NCBI GenBank assembly: GCA_946567425.1
Contig: CAMNXF010000016.1
Location: forward strand, 1 to 59,466
DNA: 59,466 nt
Reading direction: 5' to 3'
Origin: an uncultured Clostridia bacterium
Lineage (GTDB): Bacteria; Bacillota; Clostridia; Oscillospirales; Ruminococcaceae
Notes under the pieces: model-generated
Seen by the model: the letters and a program-made list of their open reading frames with translations, nothing else
Database searches by the model: none
What the model was told of the DNA's origin: nothing
Translations under genes and position numbers: made by a program
Shown: positions 26,038 to 33,509 of the stretch, piece after piece
Layout of the letters: each line of letters begins with the position of its first letter
How positions within the stretch are numbered: position 1 is the stretch's first letter

Positions 26038-28332
26038 AACCCTCACCTCAAACGCGGAGTTGACAAAACACACCTCCGCACGGCAGTTCTGCGGAAGTTC
26101 ACCCGAGATCATACGCTTGGAAAGCATATCCTCGATTTCGGCGGTGATTTTTCTGCGGAGCGGCCGCGCGCCCATTCCGTCCTCTTGAACGCTCTCGCAA
26201 AGGTGCTTTGCGGCGGTTCTGTCAAAGGTCAATTCTATCCCCCGCGAATGCGCGCGTTCCGAAACGCTTTCCAGCATTTTGGCGCATATCGCCTCCATGT
26301 TTTCGGCGGTAAGACGTTCAAACACCACAACGTTGTCAATGCGGTTGAGCAGCTCGGGGCGGAACTGATTTTTCAGCGCTTTGAGTACGTCGCCGCTGCC
26401 GCCTTTTCCTCCGCCGAAGCCTACGGCGGTTCGCCCGAGCTCCTCCGCTCCGATATTACCGGTGAGTATCAGTATAGTGTTCTTGAAATCGGCAGTTCTG
26501 CCGTCCGACGCCGTCAGCTTGCCGTCCTCGAGAATTTGCAGAAGAATGCTGAGCACGTCGGGGTGAGCCTTTTCCACCTCGTCGAACAGCACCACCGAGT
26601 ATGGACGCGAACGCACTTCCTTTATCAGTCTGCCCTGCTCCTCATATCCTACATATCCTGGCGGCGAACCTATCAGCTTGCTTATCGAATGTCTCTCCAT
26701 AAACTCGGACATATCAAAGCGAATAAGCCTCCGCGTGTCGCCAAACACGCCCTCCGCGAGCGCTCTTGAAAGTTCCGTCTTTCCAACTCCCGTCTGCCCC
26801 AGAAAAAGGAACGAGCCTATTGGACGCTCGGGATCTTTAAGCCCCGCGCGCCCTCTGCGGACGGCGTTGGCGACCAGCGACACCGCCTTTTCCTGTCCGA
26901 TAACGCGCTTTCGGAGATGTTCCTCGAGCTTTGACAAACGTTCGCCCTCGTCCTCGGATAACCGAGCCGCGGGAATGCCCGTAATCGCCGAGACCGCAAC
27001 GGCAACGTCCTCGGCGTTCACAACGACGCGGTCGCGCTTCCCCGCGAACAGTCGGCGGTTGACGGAAAGTCGCTCCGTCCTCGCTCTCGCCGCCGCCTCG
27101 TCGATAAGGTCTATCGCCTTATCGGGGAGCCGTCTGTCGTTAAGATAGCGCTCAGACAGCTTCACCGCAGCCTTTATCGCCTCGTCGGTGATGAGCGCGT
27201 GGTGATGCTCCTCCAGTCTCGAGCGAAGTCCGAGCAGAATATTCACCGCGCCGTTTTCATCGGGCTGCTCAACGCAGATAGGCTGAAAGCGGCGTTCGAG
27301 CGCGCTGTCCTTTTCAATAAAACGGCGGTACTCATCGGTGGTCGTCGCGCCGATAAGACATATTTTTCCGCGGGCAAGCAATGGCTTTAAAATGCTGGCA
27401 GCGTCGATAGCGCCCTCTGCCGCACCCGTTCCGACTATCATGTGGATCTCGTCGATAAACAGTATTACGTTCGGGTTGGCGACGGCCTCGTCCAGAACCC
27501 CCTTTAAGCGTTCCTCAAAGTCGCCGCGGTACTTGGCGCCCGCAAGCATTGCCGAAAGATCGAGGGCGAACACGCGTTTCTCGGCAAGTTCGGGCGGAAC
27601 GTTCCCGAGAGCTATGCGCTGCGAAAATCCCTCCGCGACGGCGGTCTTGCCCACACCCGCGTCACCGATCAGGCAAGGGTTGTTTTTGCTGCGGCGAAGC
27701 AGTATCTGAACCATGCGTTCGGTCTCGGTATCGCGCCCGATAACAGGGTCGAGCTTGCCCTCGCGCGCCTCGGCAGTAAGTTCTCTGCCGTATTTTGTCA
27801 GCATGGGAAACTCGTTGCGGACGTTCTCGTTTTTTTTCGCCGATCTCTCGGTTTTCTTGGGAACGTTGTCAAAGCAAGGACTGTCGTAAGTCCGCGCGGA
27901 AACGTTGCCGTAGAGCTTGGAGACAGTATCAGAGCTTTGTTCGGCGAGAATGGCGTAGGCAGTGCAGTCGCGGTCGGTGAGCAGCGCGAGAAGAATGTGC
28001 TCCGTTCCGACGTATTTGTCGCTTTTGGCAGCGGCATAAGAGCGCGCATTCATGAGCAGCTTTTTCAAGCGCGGCGAGAAATCCTTTTCGTGAAGCTCCA
28101 CACTCTGCCCTATGCCTATTCTGTCCTTCAGCTGCAATATCAGATCGCGGAAACGCACCTGCTGCCGCGCAAGCAGAACGCCTGCGGCGCTTTCGGAATT
28201 CTTGGCGAGCGCGCAAAGTAGATGTTCGCTGCCGATATAAGTGTGACCCATTTGTCCCGCGATAGCCATTGCGCTCCCGAGCGCCTCCGCCGCTTCACTC
28301 GAAAACCCCGGAACGCTGTTTTGATTAGCCAT
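26023..28332 (-). CDS. clpC: ClpC/ClpA-type AAA+ protease ATPase lacking the middle domain
   Basis: The 769-aa unfoldase has an N-domain with two Clp repeats (about 5-145: GSEHLLCALA, GTEHILLALL), AAA-1 with Walker A GDAGVGKT, and AAA-2 with Walker A GQTGVGKT. The VGF tripeptide in TAVGFGGG marks the ClpP-docking loop. Between DEAAARARTERL and the VNAEDVAVAVSAITGIP block only about 20 residues remain, so the coiled-coil M-domain used by MecA/McsB in B. subtilis ClpC is missing, as in ClpA. ATG 28332 is used because GGGGGTAATAAA precedes it. No ctsR-mcsA-mcsB genes are nearby. Confidence 0.92.
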   Translation of the reverse strand: MANQNSVPGFSSEAAEALGSAMAIAGQMGHTYIGSEHLLCALAKNSESAAGVLLARQQVRFRDLILQLKDRIGIGQSVELHEKDFSPRLKKLLMNARSYAAAKSDKYVGTEHILLALLTDRDCTAYAILAEQSSDTVSKLYGNVSARTYDSPCFDNVPKKTERSAKKNENVRNEFPMLTKYGRELTAEAREGKLDPVIGRDTETERMVQILLRRSKNNPCLIGDAGVGKTAVAEGFSQRIALGNVPPELAEKRVFALDLSAMLAGAKYRGDFEERLKGVLDEAVANPNVILFIDEIHMIVGTGAAEGAIDAASILKPLLARGKICLIGATTTDEYRRFIEKDSALERRFQPICVEQPDENGAVNILLGLRSRLEEHHHALITDEAIKAAVKLSERYLNDRRLPDKAIDLIDEAAARARTERLSVNRRLFAGKRDRVVVNAEDVAVAVSAITGIPAARLSEDEGERLSKLEEHLRKRVIGQEKAVSLVANAVRRGRAGLKDPERPIGSFLFLGQTGVGKTELSRALAEGVFGDTRRLIRFDMSEFMERHSISKLIGSPPGYVGYEEQGRLIKEVRSRPYSVVLFDEVEKAHPDVLSILLQILEDGKLTASDGRTADFKNTILILTGNIGAEELGRTAVGFGGGKGGSGDVLKALKNQFRPELLNRIDNVVVFERLTAENMEAICAKMLESVSERAHSRGIELTFDRTAAKHLCESVQEDGMGARPLRRKITAEIEDMLSKRMISGELPQNCRAEVCFVNSAFEVRVLVDN

Positions 28333-28404
28333 TTTATTACCCCCACTACATAATTTTGTGATTTTATTATGGGAATATTTGGCGGGATTATTCGGCAAAA
28401 AGGA

Positions 28405-28425
28405 AAAAGGCGCTTTGCGCCTTTT
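28405..28425 (-). terminator. Symmetric terminator between the GtrA-like and Clp genes
   Basis: AAAAGGCGC / GCGCCTTTT form a 9-bp stem with a TTT loop. On the minus strand it is followed by TTCCTTTTTG. It would stop transcription from the GtrA-like gene before the Clp gene. Confidence 0.65.
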
Positions 28426-28461
28426 ATTGTGTTAAAATTTGATTCGGCTCAACAACGTTAT

Positions 28462-28600
28462 AACTTGAAAACCCCGGATTCCAAGAAACTTCTCCCTTGG
28501 ATGTGGACGCACAGTAACTCTCTCATGCGGTGAAATGTCACGAAGTCACAGCGGGGTTGACCAACAAACCGGCAACCCCGCACTTGCCGAAAAGCGGTAT
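28462..28600 (-). other. Region with several strong stem-loops
   Basis: Between the GtrA-like stop and the terminator there is a 9-bp stem GCGGGGTTG (28551-28559) / CAACCCCGC (28573-28581) and a 6-bp stem TCCAAG / CTTGGA around 28490. It may be a structured 3' region of the GtrA-like mRNA or a separate small RNA; no promoter or coding sequence is evident. Confidence 0.3.
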
Positions 28601-28611
28601 TAAACAACGGT

Positions 28612-29160
28612 TTACCGTTTCCCGGCTCTGAACACAAAAATTTTGCTGAGAATATAATTCAAAACCAACACAACGCAGTTTGAGAACACCTTTGCGCAGA
28701 ACTCGTAGAGCACGTTCTCAATACCCGTAAGGTCGACCAGCAGAAACATTATCAGCAGATCGACAAGCAGCGTAGCAATGCGCGAGGCGTAGAACTTCAG
28801 CATTTCCGTGATAAACTTTCCCGCCGTGTCGGCGCGGCTGTCAAAAACGTATACGCGGTTAGTCAGAAACGCGAACGTTACCGACAAAAACCACGAAATT
28901 ATAACGGGCAGCGCCGTGTTGCTCTCAATGCCGAAATAGGACGTGATATTGAATATCCACGCCAGTCCTTTCGGAACGCTTTCAGAGTCGGGAAAGATCA
29001 CTCTGCAGATGTAATAGGAAACCATTGAAATGATCGTGGTTCCGATACCGAAAACGAAATAGAGAATAATTTCCTTGTGCTTTTTGCAGAACTCCCGCCT
29101 GCCGTCCTTTGTTTTAAGAGCGGCAAGCGCGTCTTTAACGTCGATTCCCTTTATATTGAT
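28612..29160 (-). CDS. GtrA-like membrane protein with apparent ATC start
   Basis: The protein has four hydrophobic helices, the usual GtrA fold, which is linked to flipping or moving lipid-linked sugars for cell-wall glycan modification. The first in-frame ATG (29025) would cut through helix 1: codons upstream encode KKHKEIILYFVFGIGTTIIS, a lysine-rich start plus half a helix. Reading back, the frame has no ATG, GTG, TTG or CTG, but an ATC at 29160 lies 5 bases after GAGGGTG and about 25 bases after the predicted start of transcription. With ATC the protein is 182 aa, a typical length. A mutation of ATG to ATC or a true rare start are both possible. Confidence 0.75.
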   Translation of the reverse strand: MNIKGIDVKDALAALKTKDGRREFCKKHKEIILYFVFGIGTTIISMVSYYICRVIFPDSESVPKGLAWIFNITSYFGIESNTALPVIISWFLSVTFAFLTNRVYVFDSRADTAGKFITEMLKFYASRIATLLVDLLIMFLLVDLTGIENVLYEFCAKVFSNCVVLVLNYILSKIFVFRAGKR

Positions 29161-29191
29161 AAAAACACCCTCTAAAAAATAATCTTACAAT

Positions 29192-29220
29192 ATTTTACCA
29201 TATTTCCGCCAAAAAATCAA
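29192..29220 (-). promoter_or_regulatory. Promoter of the GtrA-like gene
   Basis: On the minus strand TTGATT (29215-29220), 17 bp, TAAAAT (29192-29197). Transcription would begin close to 29185, leaving about 25 bases before the proposed ATC start. Confidence 0.65.
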
Positions 29221-29363
29221 GCGTCGAGAAAATTTATCATAAGTTTTTCACAAAACTTAATTTTCTGTACCGCAAGGCAAATCGTTTTGCGGCGCAGCAC
29301 TGCTTTTTTTGTTGTTTTTTCACAGGTGAGATTGTGATTTATTGCATTTTTTCGTTAAAACTA

Positions 29364-29392
29364 TTGACAGATTGTGAAAATTGAGGTATAAT
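29364..29392 (+). promoter_or_regulatory. Consensus promoter of the ter-type island
   Basis: TTGACA (29364-29369), 17 bp, TATAAT (29387-29392): a perfect match in both boxes, 58 bases upstream of the first gene. The strength suggests high basal expression or control by a repressor; no operator repeat is obvious. Confidence 0.85.
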
Positions 29393-29449
29393 GTATTTTG
29401 AAAACTTATGGGTATGTGGCGCCCTGTATATTTAACGGAGGAACAAAAA

Positions 29450-30091
29450 ATGTCCGATTACATCAGAAGACTGCCCGTTTATCTGCTGCTGGACTGCAGC
29501 GGCTCTATGGCGGGCGAACCTATCGAAGCGGTAAAGCAAGGCATCAAAACGCTGATATCCGAGCTGAAGGGCGATCCACAAGCGCTCGAGACCGCGTTTT
29601 TGTCGATCATCACTTTTGACAGTTCCGCGCGGCAGATAAGCCCCCTCACCGAGCTTATGCTGTTCAAAGAGCCGCAGATACAGGCGGGCGGCGCTACCGC
29701 TCTCGGCGGAGCGTTAAAGGTTCTTGCAGAATGTATCAAGAATGAAGTCCAGACCACCACTGCCACACAAAAGGGTGACTGGAAACCGTTGGTTTTCCTT
29801 ATGACCGACGGTGCGCCCACGGATAATCTCGACGAGGGTATCGACGCGATAAAGAACGTATCCACGGGAAATATAATCGCATGCGGCGCGGGCGCGAACG
29901 CAAACGCGAATACATTGAAAAAAATTACCAATAACGTTCTGATGATGAACAATCTCACGGCGGGCGATATGGCGCAGTTCTTCGCGTGGGTATCCAGTTC
30001 CATTAAGGCAAGCTCAAAGAGCATTGACGCAAAGCCCGGCGACCCCATTGAGCTTCCGCCGCCGCCTCAAGGCTTTGTTATTGTTCCGTAA
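29450..30091 (+). CDS. TerY-like von Willebrand factor A protein
   Basis: The 213-aa cytoplasmic protein is a VWA domain with an intact metal-ion adhesion site: LLDCSGSM (DxSxS, residues ~12-19), a GGATAL block for the third loop, and LMTDGAPTD for the last Asp. It ends in a Pro-rich tail. With the phosphatase and kinase that follow, it forms the TerY-P triad known from tellurite-resistance-type stress loci, where the VWA protein is thought to be the scaffold. ATG 29450 follows AACGGAGGAACAAAA; an upstream in-frame ATG at 29408 has no such site. Confidence 0.9.
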   Translation: MSDYIRRLPVYLLLDCSGSMAGEPIEAVKQGIKTLISELKGDPQALETAFLSIITFDSSARQISPLTELMLFKEPQIQAGGATALGGALKVLAECIKNEVQTTTATQKGDWKPLVFLMTDGAPTDNLDEGIDAIKNVSTGNIIACGAGANANANTLKKITNNVLMMNNLTAGDMAQFFAWVSSSIKASSKSIDAKPGDPIELPPPPQGFVIVP

Positions 30092-30113
30092 CGCGGAATA
30101 CAGGTGAATTTGA

Positions 30114-31655
30114 ATGGACAAAACCGATAAGACCCAACTCAATTCCGTTCCCGGCGAAAACTCCGCGGAACTTATTTCCGAACAGCAGCTATCCCTTACG
30201 TTTGACGATATTGAAAAAAAGCCCTGCATAATGTCGGCGGAGGAATATCTTAAAATACAAAAGGCGGTCGGCAAAAACAAACCGCCCGAGCAGTCTGTCT
30301 CAGAGAAAAAAAACGAGCAGACCGCTTCCGAAAAGCAAGTAAATACGGCACAGGATAATTTTCAAAGCGAGAAAAAAATCACGCTGCCCGCAGCCCCCGC
30401 AAAACTGACAGGCAAGGATAAGGAAAATACTCCGGATGTGCCGCTTGCTCCCGCTCCGCACCTCTCGGATATGGAGGTCATGGAGCACACCTCGTCGATA
30501 TGGCAATATAAGGAAATAATCGACAACGGCACGGAAATGCACTCAGAGTACCACGAGAAGCGCACAGCAGCGCCGTTTGCCGAGGTGATCGCCGCCCGTG
30601 TGCGCGGTAAAAAGCACAAGCACGAGGGCACGAACTGCGACGATTACTTCGAGACCGCAGTCACCGACGACTGCGCTGTCGCGGTAGTGTGCGACGGCGC
30701 GGGCTCAAAGCCGCTGTCGAGGATAGGTTCGCGGGTAAGTGCGGAGAGCGGGGCGGCTTATCTGAAAGCAAGAACCGCAGAGCTGTTCACGGCTAAACCC
30801 GAATTGAAATCGGGATTGGCTGCCGATCTCAACTCCACCGAGTTTATGGCGGCTTGCGGACGTATCGCGCCGCTTGTTCAGGAGGCTGCTCGGGAGGCGT
30901 TTGCGGCTCAGCAAAAAGTTCTCGGAGAAATTCTCGGGGACAAGAAATACGAGGACGCGCTTGGCAGAAAGCCCGTTATCGGCGACCTCTCGACGACGTT
31001 TCTTGCGGCGGTGATCGTACCCGTTGCGGTCGACGGCAAACCGCAGACGTTTATGGCGTGCGTGCAGATCGGCGACGGGTGCATTTGTGCCGTCGACAGC
31101 ACAGCCGACAGCGCGCACTGCCTGAAACTCATGGGAGAAGCGGACAGCGGCGCATTTTCGGGAGAGACGGATTTCCTTTCCGAGAAAAATTCCAAAACCG
31201 AAATAATAGGCGCAAAAACGCGTATCTCGCGCGGCACCTCCGATGCCATTCTGCTGATGACGGACGGCGTTGCGGACGATTATTTTCCCGCACAGCCGAT
31301 GATGGAACGTCTGTATCTCGACCTCTGTCTGAACGGCATTCTCCCCATGAACGGCGAACGTAGCGGCAAAGGCGGCGAAGACCCTGCCCCGATACGTTTC
31401 CGCTCGGTGTCCATGACGCAGCATAGCGTCGCGCTGCAATACGCAAAGCAGCTTCTCGGCGACAAATCGGAGGCGGCAATGAGAGCGCTCTGGGATAAGC
31501 GCGAAATGCTGTGGTGTCACTCGCTGGAGGCGTTCAGAATGAACATCGGAGATACGCCCGAGGAACGTCTGCGCGTATGGCTGGACAACTACAACGAGCG
31601 CGGGTCGTTTGACGACAGAACGCTTGCGGTCGTTCGTATCACGAGAGAAAAATAA
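30114..31655 (+). CDS. PP2C-type protein phosphatase of the TerY triad
   Basis: The protein has 513 aa. A charged, low-complexity N-terminal part (about 1-155) precedes a PP2C domain. Metal-binding and catalytic motifs are the KHEGTNCDDYF entry, AVVCDGAGS, GDLSTTFLAA, CVQIGDGCIC and LLMTDGVADDYF. It should remove phosphate from Ser/Thr targets of the neighbouring kinase. It starts 22 bases after the VWA gene. The N-terminal extension contains FDDIEKKPCIMSAEEY and many Lys/Glu/Gln residues and is probably flexible. Confidence 0.88.
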   Translation: MDKTDKTQLNSVPGENSAELISEQQLSLTFDDIEKKPCIMSAEEYLKIQKAVGKNKPPEQSVSEKKNEQTASEKQVNTAQDNFQSEKKITLPAAPAKLTGKDKENTPDVPLAPAPHLSDMEVMEHTSSIWQYKEIIDNGTEMHSEYHEKRTAAPFAEVIAARVRGKKHKHEGTNCDDYFETAVTDDCAVAVVCDGAGSKPLSRIGSRVSAESGAAYLKARTAELFTAKPELKSGLAADLNSTEFMAACGRIAPLVQEAAREAFAAQQKVLGEILGDKKYEDALGRKPVIGDLSTTFLAAVIVPVAVDGKPQTFMACVQIGDGCICAVDSTADSAHCLKLMGEADSGAFSGETDFLSEKNSKTEIIGAKTRISRGTSDAILLMTDGVADDYFPAQPMMERLYLDLCLNGILPMNGERSGKGGEDPAPIRFRSVSMTQHSVALQYAKQLLGDKSEAAMRALWDKREMLWCHSLEAFRMNIGDTPEERLRVWLDNYNERGSFDDRTLAVVRITREK

Positions 31656-31956
31656 GCAGAAATTATTCGGTGAAAACAAGTCGGAATTCGGCGGCTTTTT
31701 TGAGATCGTTTTGAAGTTTTTTCAAGTTGAAAAAAACTCGGATATTTTAAGGGGTAACGGCTTTGAAAAATCGCATATCAATAACGATTATACGGAATTC
31801 GCATATTGTAAAAACAGTCAGAAAAACGGGTGTTATTTGAGGTTAAAACCGCATAATTTCAGCGGGGGTTTTGTCGTCTCAAAAAAGCGGCGGAATTTAC
31901 TTCAAAAAACCTATCAACGGGGAATGTAATTATACGGGACGCGGAAGGGTAATACT
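31656..31956. other. Gap between phosphatase and kinase genes
   Basis: About 300 AT-rich bases without a credible gene. A hairpin AGTTTTTTCAA / TTGAAAAAAACT lies near 31712-31736 and an imperfect AAAACCGC...GCGGGGGTTTT stem near 31845-31876, the second ending in TTTT. The latter could weaken transcription between the two genes. No promoter with good boxes is visible. Confidence 0.4.
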
Positions 31957-33441
31957 ATGAGAAGCGGCGAAGTGCTCACTGCCACTCTGGAGAACGGCAG
32001 TCAAATTCAATACGTTTATGACGCAAACGCACCGCGCGGCGGCATGAAGCACACTTTTTTCACGCCCGACAAGCGATTTGCGGTACAGTTTTTCAATGAT
32101 CCGCGCGATTCTCAGAATCCGCGCTTACAGGATCGTATCCGCACCATTGTCGGGATATACAATCCCACGCTCTCGGAAGCGGACGGCGGAGCGCTCGGCA
32201 ACACCGAAAAGACCGCCGAGTATTTCCGACAGCGTTTCTGCTGGCCCGTTGCTATCGTTAACAGCCCCGAATTCGGGATAGTCTGCCCGACCTATCCGAG
32301 CAACTTTTTTTTCGGAGCGGGTGCGTCAACAGTGCTGAATTTAACGGGCAAGGACAAAAAGTCCAACTGGTTCACGGGGCGCAACCGCAAGTACCTCGAG
32401 CCCGCCGAACGCGGCGATTTCCGCACCATGCTCAAAACCGCAATTGGTCTTGCGCGGACGATACGGCGAATGCATCAGGCAGGTCTCGCGCACTCCGATT
32501 TATCGTGTAACAACGTGCTTATCGACCCGAAAAGCGGCTCTGCCGTCGTGATCGACATTGATTCTCTGGTAGTGCCGAACAAGTATGCGCCCGAGGTTGT
32601 CGGAACGCGCGGCTATATCGCCCCCGAGGTTCTGGCGACGTTGGCACTCGACTACAACGATCCCGGGCGTGCGCTGCCGTGCGTGCAGACCGATCTTCAC
32701 GCGCTGCCCGTGCTTATCTACGAGTATCTGTTCTTCCGTCACCCGCTTATTGGTCCGAAAGTTTATTCGGCAACAAGCGCGGAGGAGGACGATTTTCTGG
32801 CGCTCGGCGAAAAGGCGACGTTCATCGAAAATCCTGACGACCGTTCCAACAGACCGCCCGATCTTGACGTGACCATTCGGTCACTGTCAAAGGGCTTGGA
32901 GAAATTGTTTTTGAGGGCTTTTGTCGACGGGCTCCACAATCCCTCCGAACGCCCCGCAGCAATGGAGTGGGAAACCGAGCTTTTAAGGGCTTGGGACAGA
33001 CTCGTACCTTGCGCCAATCCCAAGTGCGAGAAAAAGTGGTTTATTTTGCGCGACGAGCTTTCACCCGTTTGCCCGTTCTGCGGAACGCGCGCGGCGGGCA
33101 AGATAATCCGTCTCGGCTTCAAGAGCGAAATGCGCGGCAAAAAGGGCGTTTACCGCGGAAAAAGCGAGGTCATAGTTTACGACAAAATGCCGCTGTTTGA
33201 CTGGCACGTATTTTCGAACGTTCACAACGATGAAAAAGCCGACCCGTCAATGCGCGCGTATATCGCGTATTACAACGGAATGTGGCTGCTCGTCAACAAT
33301 GGCATCGAGGGTATGATGTCGCCGTCCGGACGGCTTGTTCCCAAAGGGAGTGCGGTAGAATTAAAGGACATGGCGATGTTCCGTATGAGCAGCAAGGAAA
33401 ACGGTCTGCTGTGCGAAACGACAATCATCGGCAACGCTTAA
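31957..33441 (+). CDS. Serine/threonine protein kinase of the TerY triad
   Basis: The protein has 494 aa. A kinase domain fills residues ~20-340: catalytic loop HSDLSCNNVLID (about 179-190), metal-binding DID in place of DFG, and the activation-segment end GTRGYIAPE. The usual beta3 Lys is not obvious (RFAVQFF), as in other members of this triad kinase family. A zinc ribbon (CANPKCEKKW...CPFCG, about 349-373) and a roughly 110-residue beta-rich C-terminal domain follow; an FHA-like fold is possible but not shown. ATG 31957 follows CGGAAGGGTAATACT. Confidence 0.87.
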   Translation: MRSGEVLTATLENGSQIQYVYDANAPRGGMKHTFFTPDKRFAVQFFNDPRDSQNPRLQDRIRTIVGIYNPTLSEADGGALGNTEKTAEYFRQRFCWPVAIVNSPEFGIVCPTYPSNFFFGAGASTVLNLTGKDKKSNWFTGRNRKYLEPAERGDFRTMLKTAIGLARTIRRMHQAGLAHSDLSCNNVLIDPKSGSAVVIDIDSLVVPNKYAPEVVGTRGYIAPEVLATLALDYNDPGRALPCVQTDLHALPVLIYEYLFFRHPLIGPKVYSATSAEEDDFLALGEKATFIENPDDRSNRPPDLDVTIRSLSKGLEKLFLRAFVDGLHNPSERPAAMEWETELLRAWDRLVPCANPKCEKKWFILRDELSPVCPFCGTRAAGKIIRLGFKSEMRGKKGVYRGKSEVIVYDKMPLFDWHVFSNVHNDEKADPSMRAYIAYYNGMWLLVNNGIEGMMSPSGRLVPKGSAVELKDMAMFRMSSKENGLLCETTIIGNA

Positions 33442-33509
33442 CGTGAAATTATGCCAAAATGTGGCTTTGACATAACTAAATTATCCACTGTAAAGAAAGG
33501 AAACTGCAA

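Noticed and set aside
30705..31679. 324-codon minus-strand frame opposite the PP2C gene
   Set aside because: No ribosome-binding site, low-complexity Arg/His composition, fully overlaps a gene with clear catalytic motifs.
31759..31836. 25-codon TTG-start frame in the gap before the triad kinase
   Set aside because: An AAGGGG sits at suitable distance, but the product is short and basic with no conserved feature; likely chance.
31609..31929. 106-codon frame overlapping the end of the PP2C gene and the gap
   Set aside because: Starts inside the PP2C gene without a ribosome-binding site and has no domain or composition typical of this genome.
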